Shown one piece after another: positions 5,542 to 5,679 of a stretch of DNA of 5,679 bases. The number at the start of each line of letters is the position of its first letter. Positions within the stretch are counted from its first letter, which is position 1. The notes below the pieces were generated by a model. That model did not search any database and was not told the DNA's origin. It worked only from the letters and a program-made list of their open reading frames with translations. A program made the position numbers and the translations under genes. Source of the DNA: an uncultured Ruminococcus sp. (GTDB lineage: Bacteria > Bacillota > Clostridia > Oscillospirales > Ruminococcaceae); the NCBI GenBank assembly GCA_945867875.1, contig CAMBJF010000161.1:1-5679 (forward strand), in the 5' to 3' direction.

Positions 5542-5570
5542 TTGAAATCTAAATGAAAATATAGTATAAT
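5542..5570 (+). promoter_or_regulatory. Near-consensus sigma-A promoter for the last gene
   Basis: TTGAAA (-35, 5542-5547), a 17-nt spacer and TATAAT (-10, 5565-5570) are seen. The predicted start is near 5577, giving a leader of about 35 nt. AAAGGAG (5596-5602) is the ribosome binding site, 9 nt before the ATG at 5612. A 7-bp inverted repeat TATTTTG-TAC-CAAAATA (5512-5528) sits 13 bp upstream of the -35. A 10-bp direct repeat AAATCTAAAT occurs at 5499-5508 and 5545-5554, the second copy overlapping the -35. These could be regulator sites but may be chance in AT-rich DNA. Confidence 0.85.
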
Positions 5571-5611
5571 AAAATTACCGTTTATTCTTACTTAAAAAGG
5601 AGCTAAAAAAT

Positions 5612-5679
5612 ATGTACAAGGATATCATTGATACCATTGGCTACGTTGAAAAGGTCGACCCCGAGGTCGGCGAGGCTAT
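5612..5679 (+). CDS. glyA: N-terminus of probable serine hydroxymethyltransferase (partial)
   Basis: Only 22 codons and two further bases are inside the window. The peptide starts MYKDIIDTIGYVEKVDPEVG. A short helix followed by DPEV near residue 16 is how clostridial serine hydroxymethyltransferases begin, just before the family signature R-Q-x-x-x-L-E-L-I-A-S-E-N, which would lie beyond the right edge. That enzyme uses pyridoxal phosphate to convert serine and tetrahydrofolate to glycine and methylenetetrahydrofolate. That a real gene starts here is well supported by a consensus promoter, a strong ribosome binding site (AAAGGAG, 9 nt spacing) and an open frame to the edge. The product name rests on very few residues and is tentative. 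Confidence 0.6.
   Translation, partial: MYKDIIDTIGYVEKVDPEVGEA

Overview
The window looks like chromosome from an anaerobic, Gram-positive, medium-GC member of the Clostridia, most likely Ruminococcus or another Oscillospiraceae genus. The support is family-level: a 2-hydroxyacyl-CoA dehydratase-type protein, a class B penicillin-binding protein, a short S1-domain protein with a clostridial-type tail, A-rich leaders with GGAG/AAAGGA ribosome binding sites, and several near-consensus sigma-A promoters with 17-bp spacers. I see no insertion sequence, phage gene, CRISPR array, tRNA or rRNA.

Layout, left to right. Positions 1-154 are non-coding and hold two strong hairpins just past the end of a leftward gene. 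On the minus strand, transcribed leftward, come: (a) a 531-residue membrane-anchored D,D-transpeptidase (4352 to 2757); (b) a 164-residue SUKH-3-like protein (2677 to 2183) with its own promoter; (c) a 421-residue stand-alone 2-hydroxyacyl-CoA dehydratase/HgdB-like cysteine-rich protein (2116 to 851) with its own promoter; and (d) a 227-residue serine-rich protein (838 to 155) whose second half resembles the C-terminal part of the flagellar cap protein FliD. Genes (c) and (d) form a tight pair: the ribosome binding site of (d) overlaps the stop codon of (c).

On the plus strand, a 161-bp divergent intergenic region separates the PBP gene from a 308-residue protein with three S1-like RNA-binding repeats (4514-5440). 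This is followed by a strong hairpin, a near-perfect promoter and the first 22 codons of a gene whose N-terminus looks like serine hydroxymethyltransferase (glyA), cut by the window edge.

The genes do not form one pathway. They look like a set of small, independently promoted housekeeping and accessory units: cell-wall synthesis, RNA binding, one-carbon metabolism and an orphan immunity-type protein. The exception is the dehydratase-like/FliD-like pair, whose joint role is unknown and is the most interesting point in the window. I do not see convincing evidence of a complete new defence or mobile system here.
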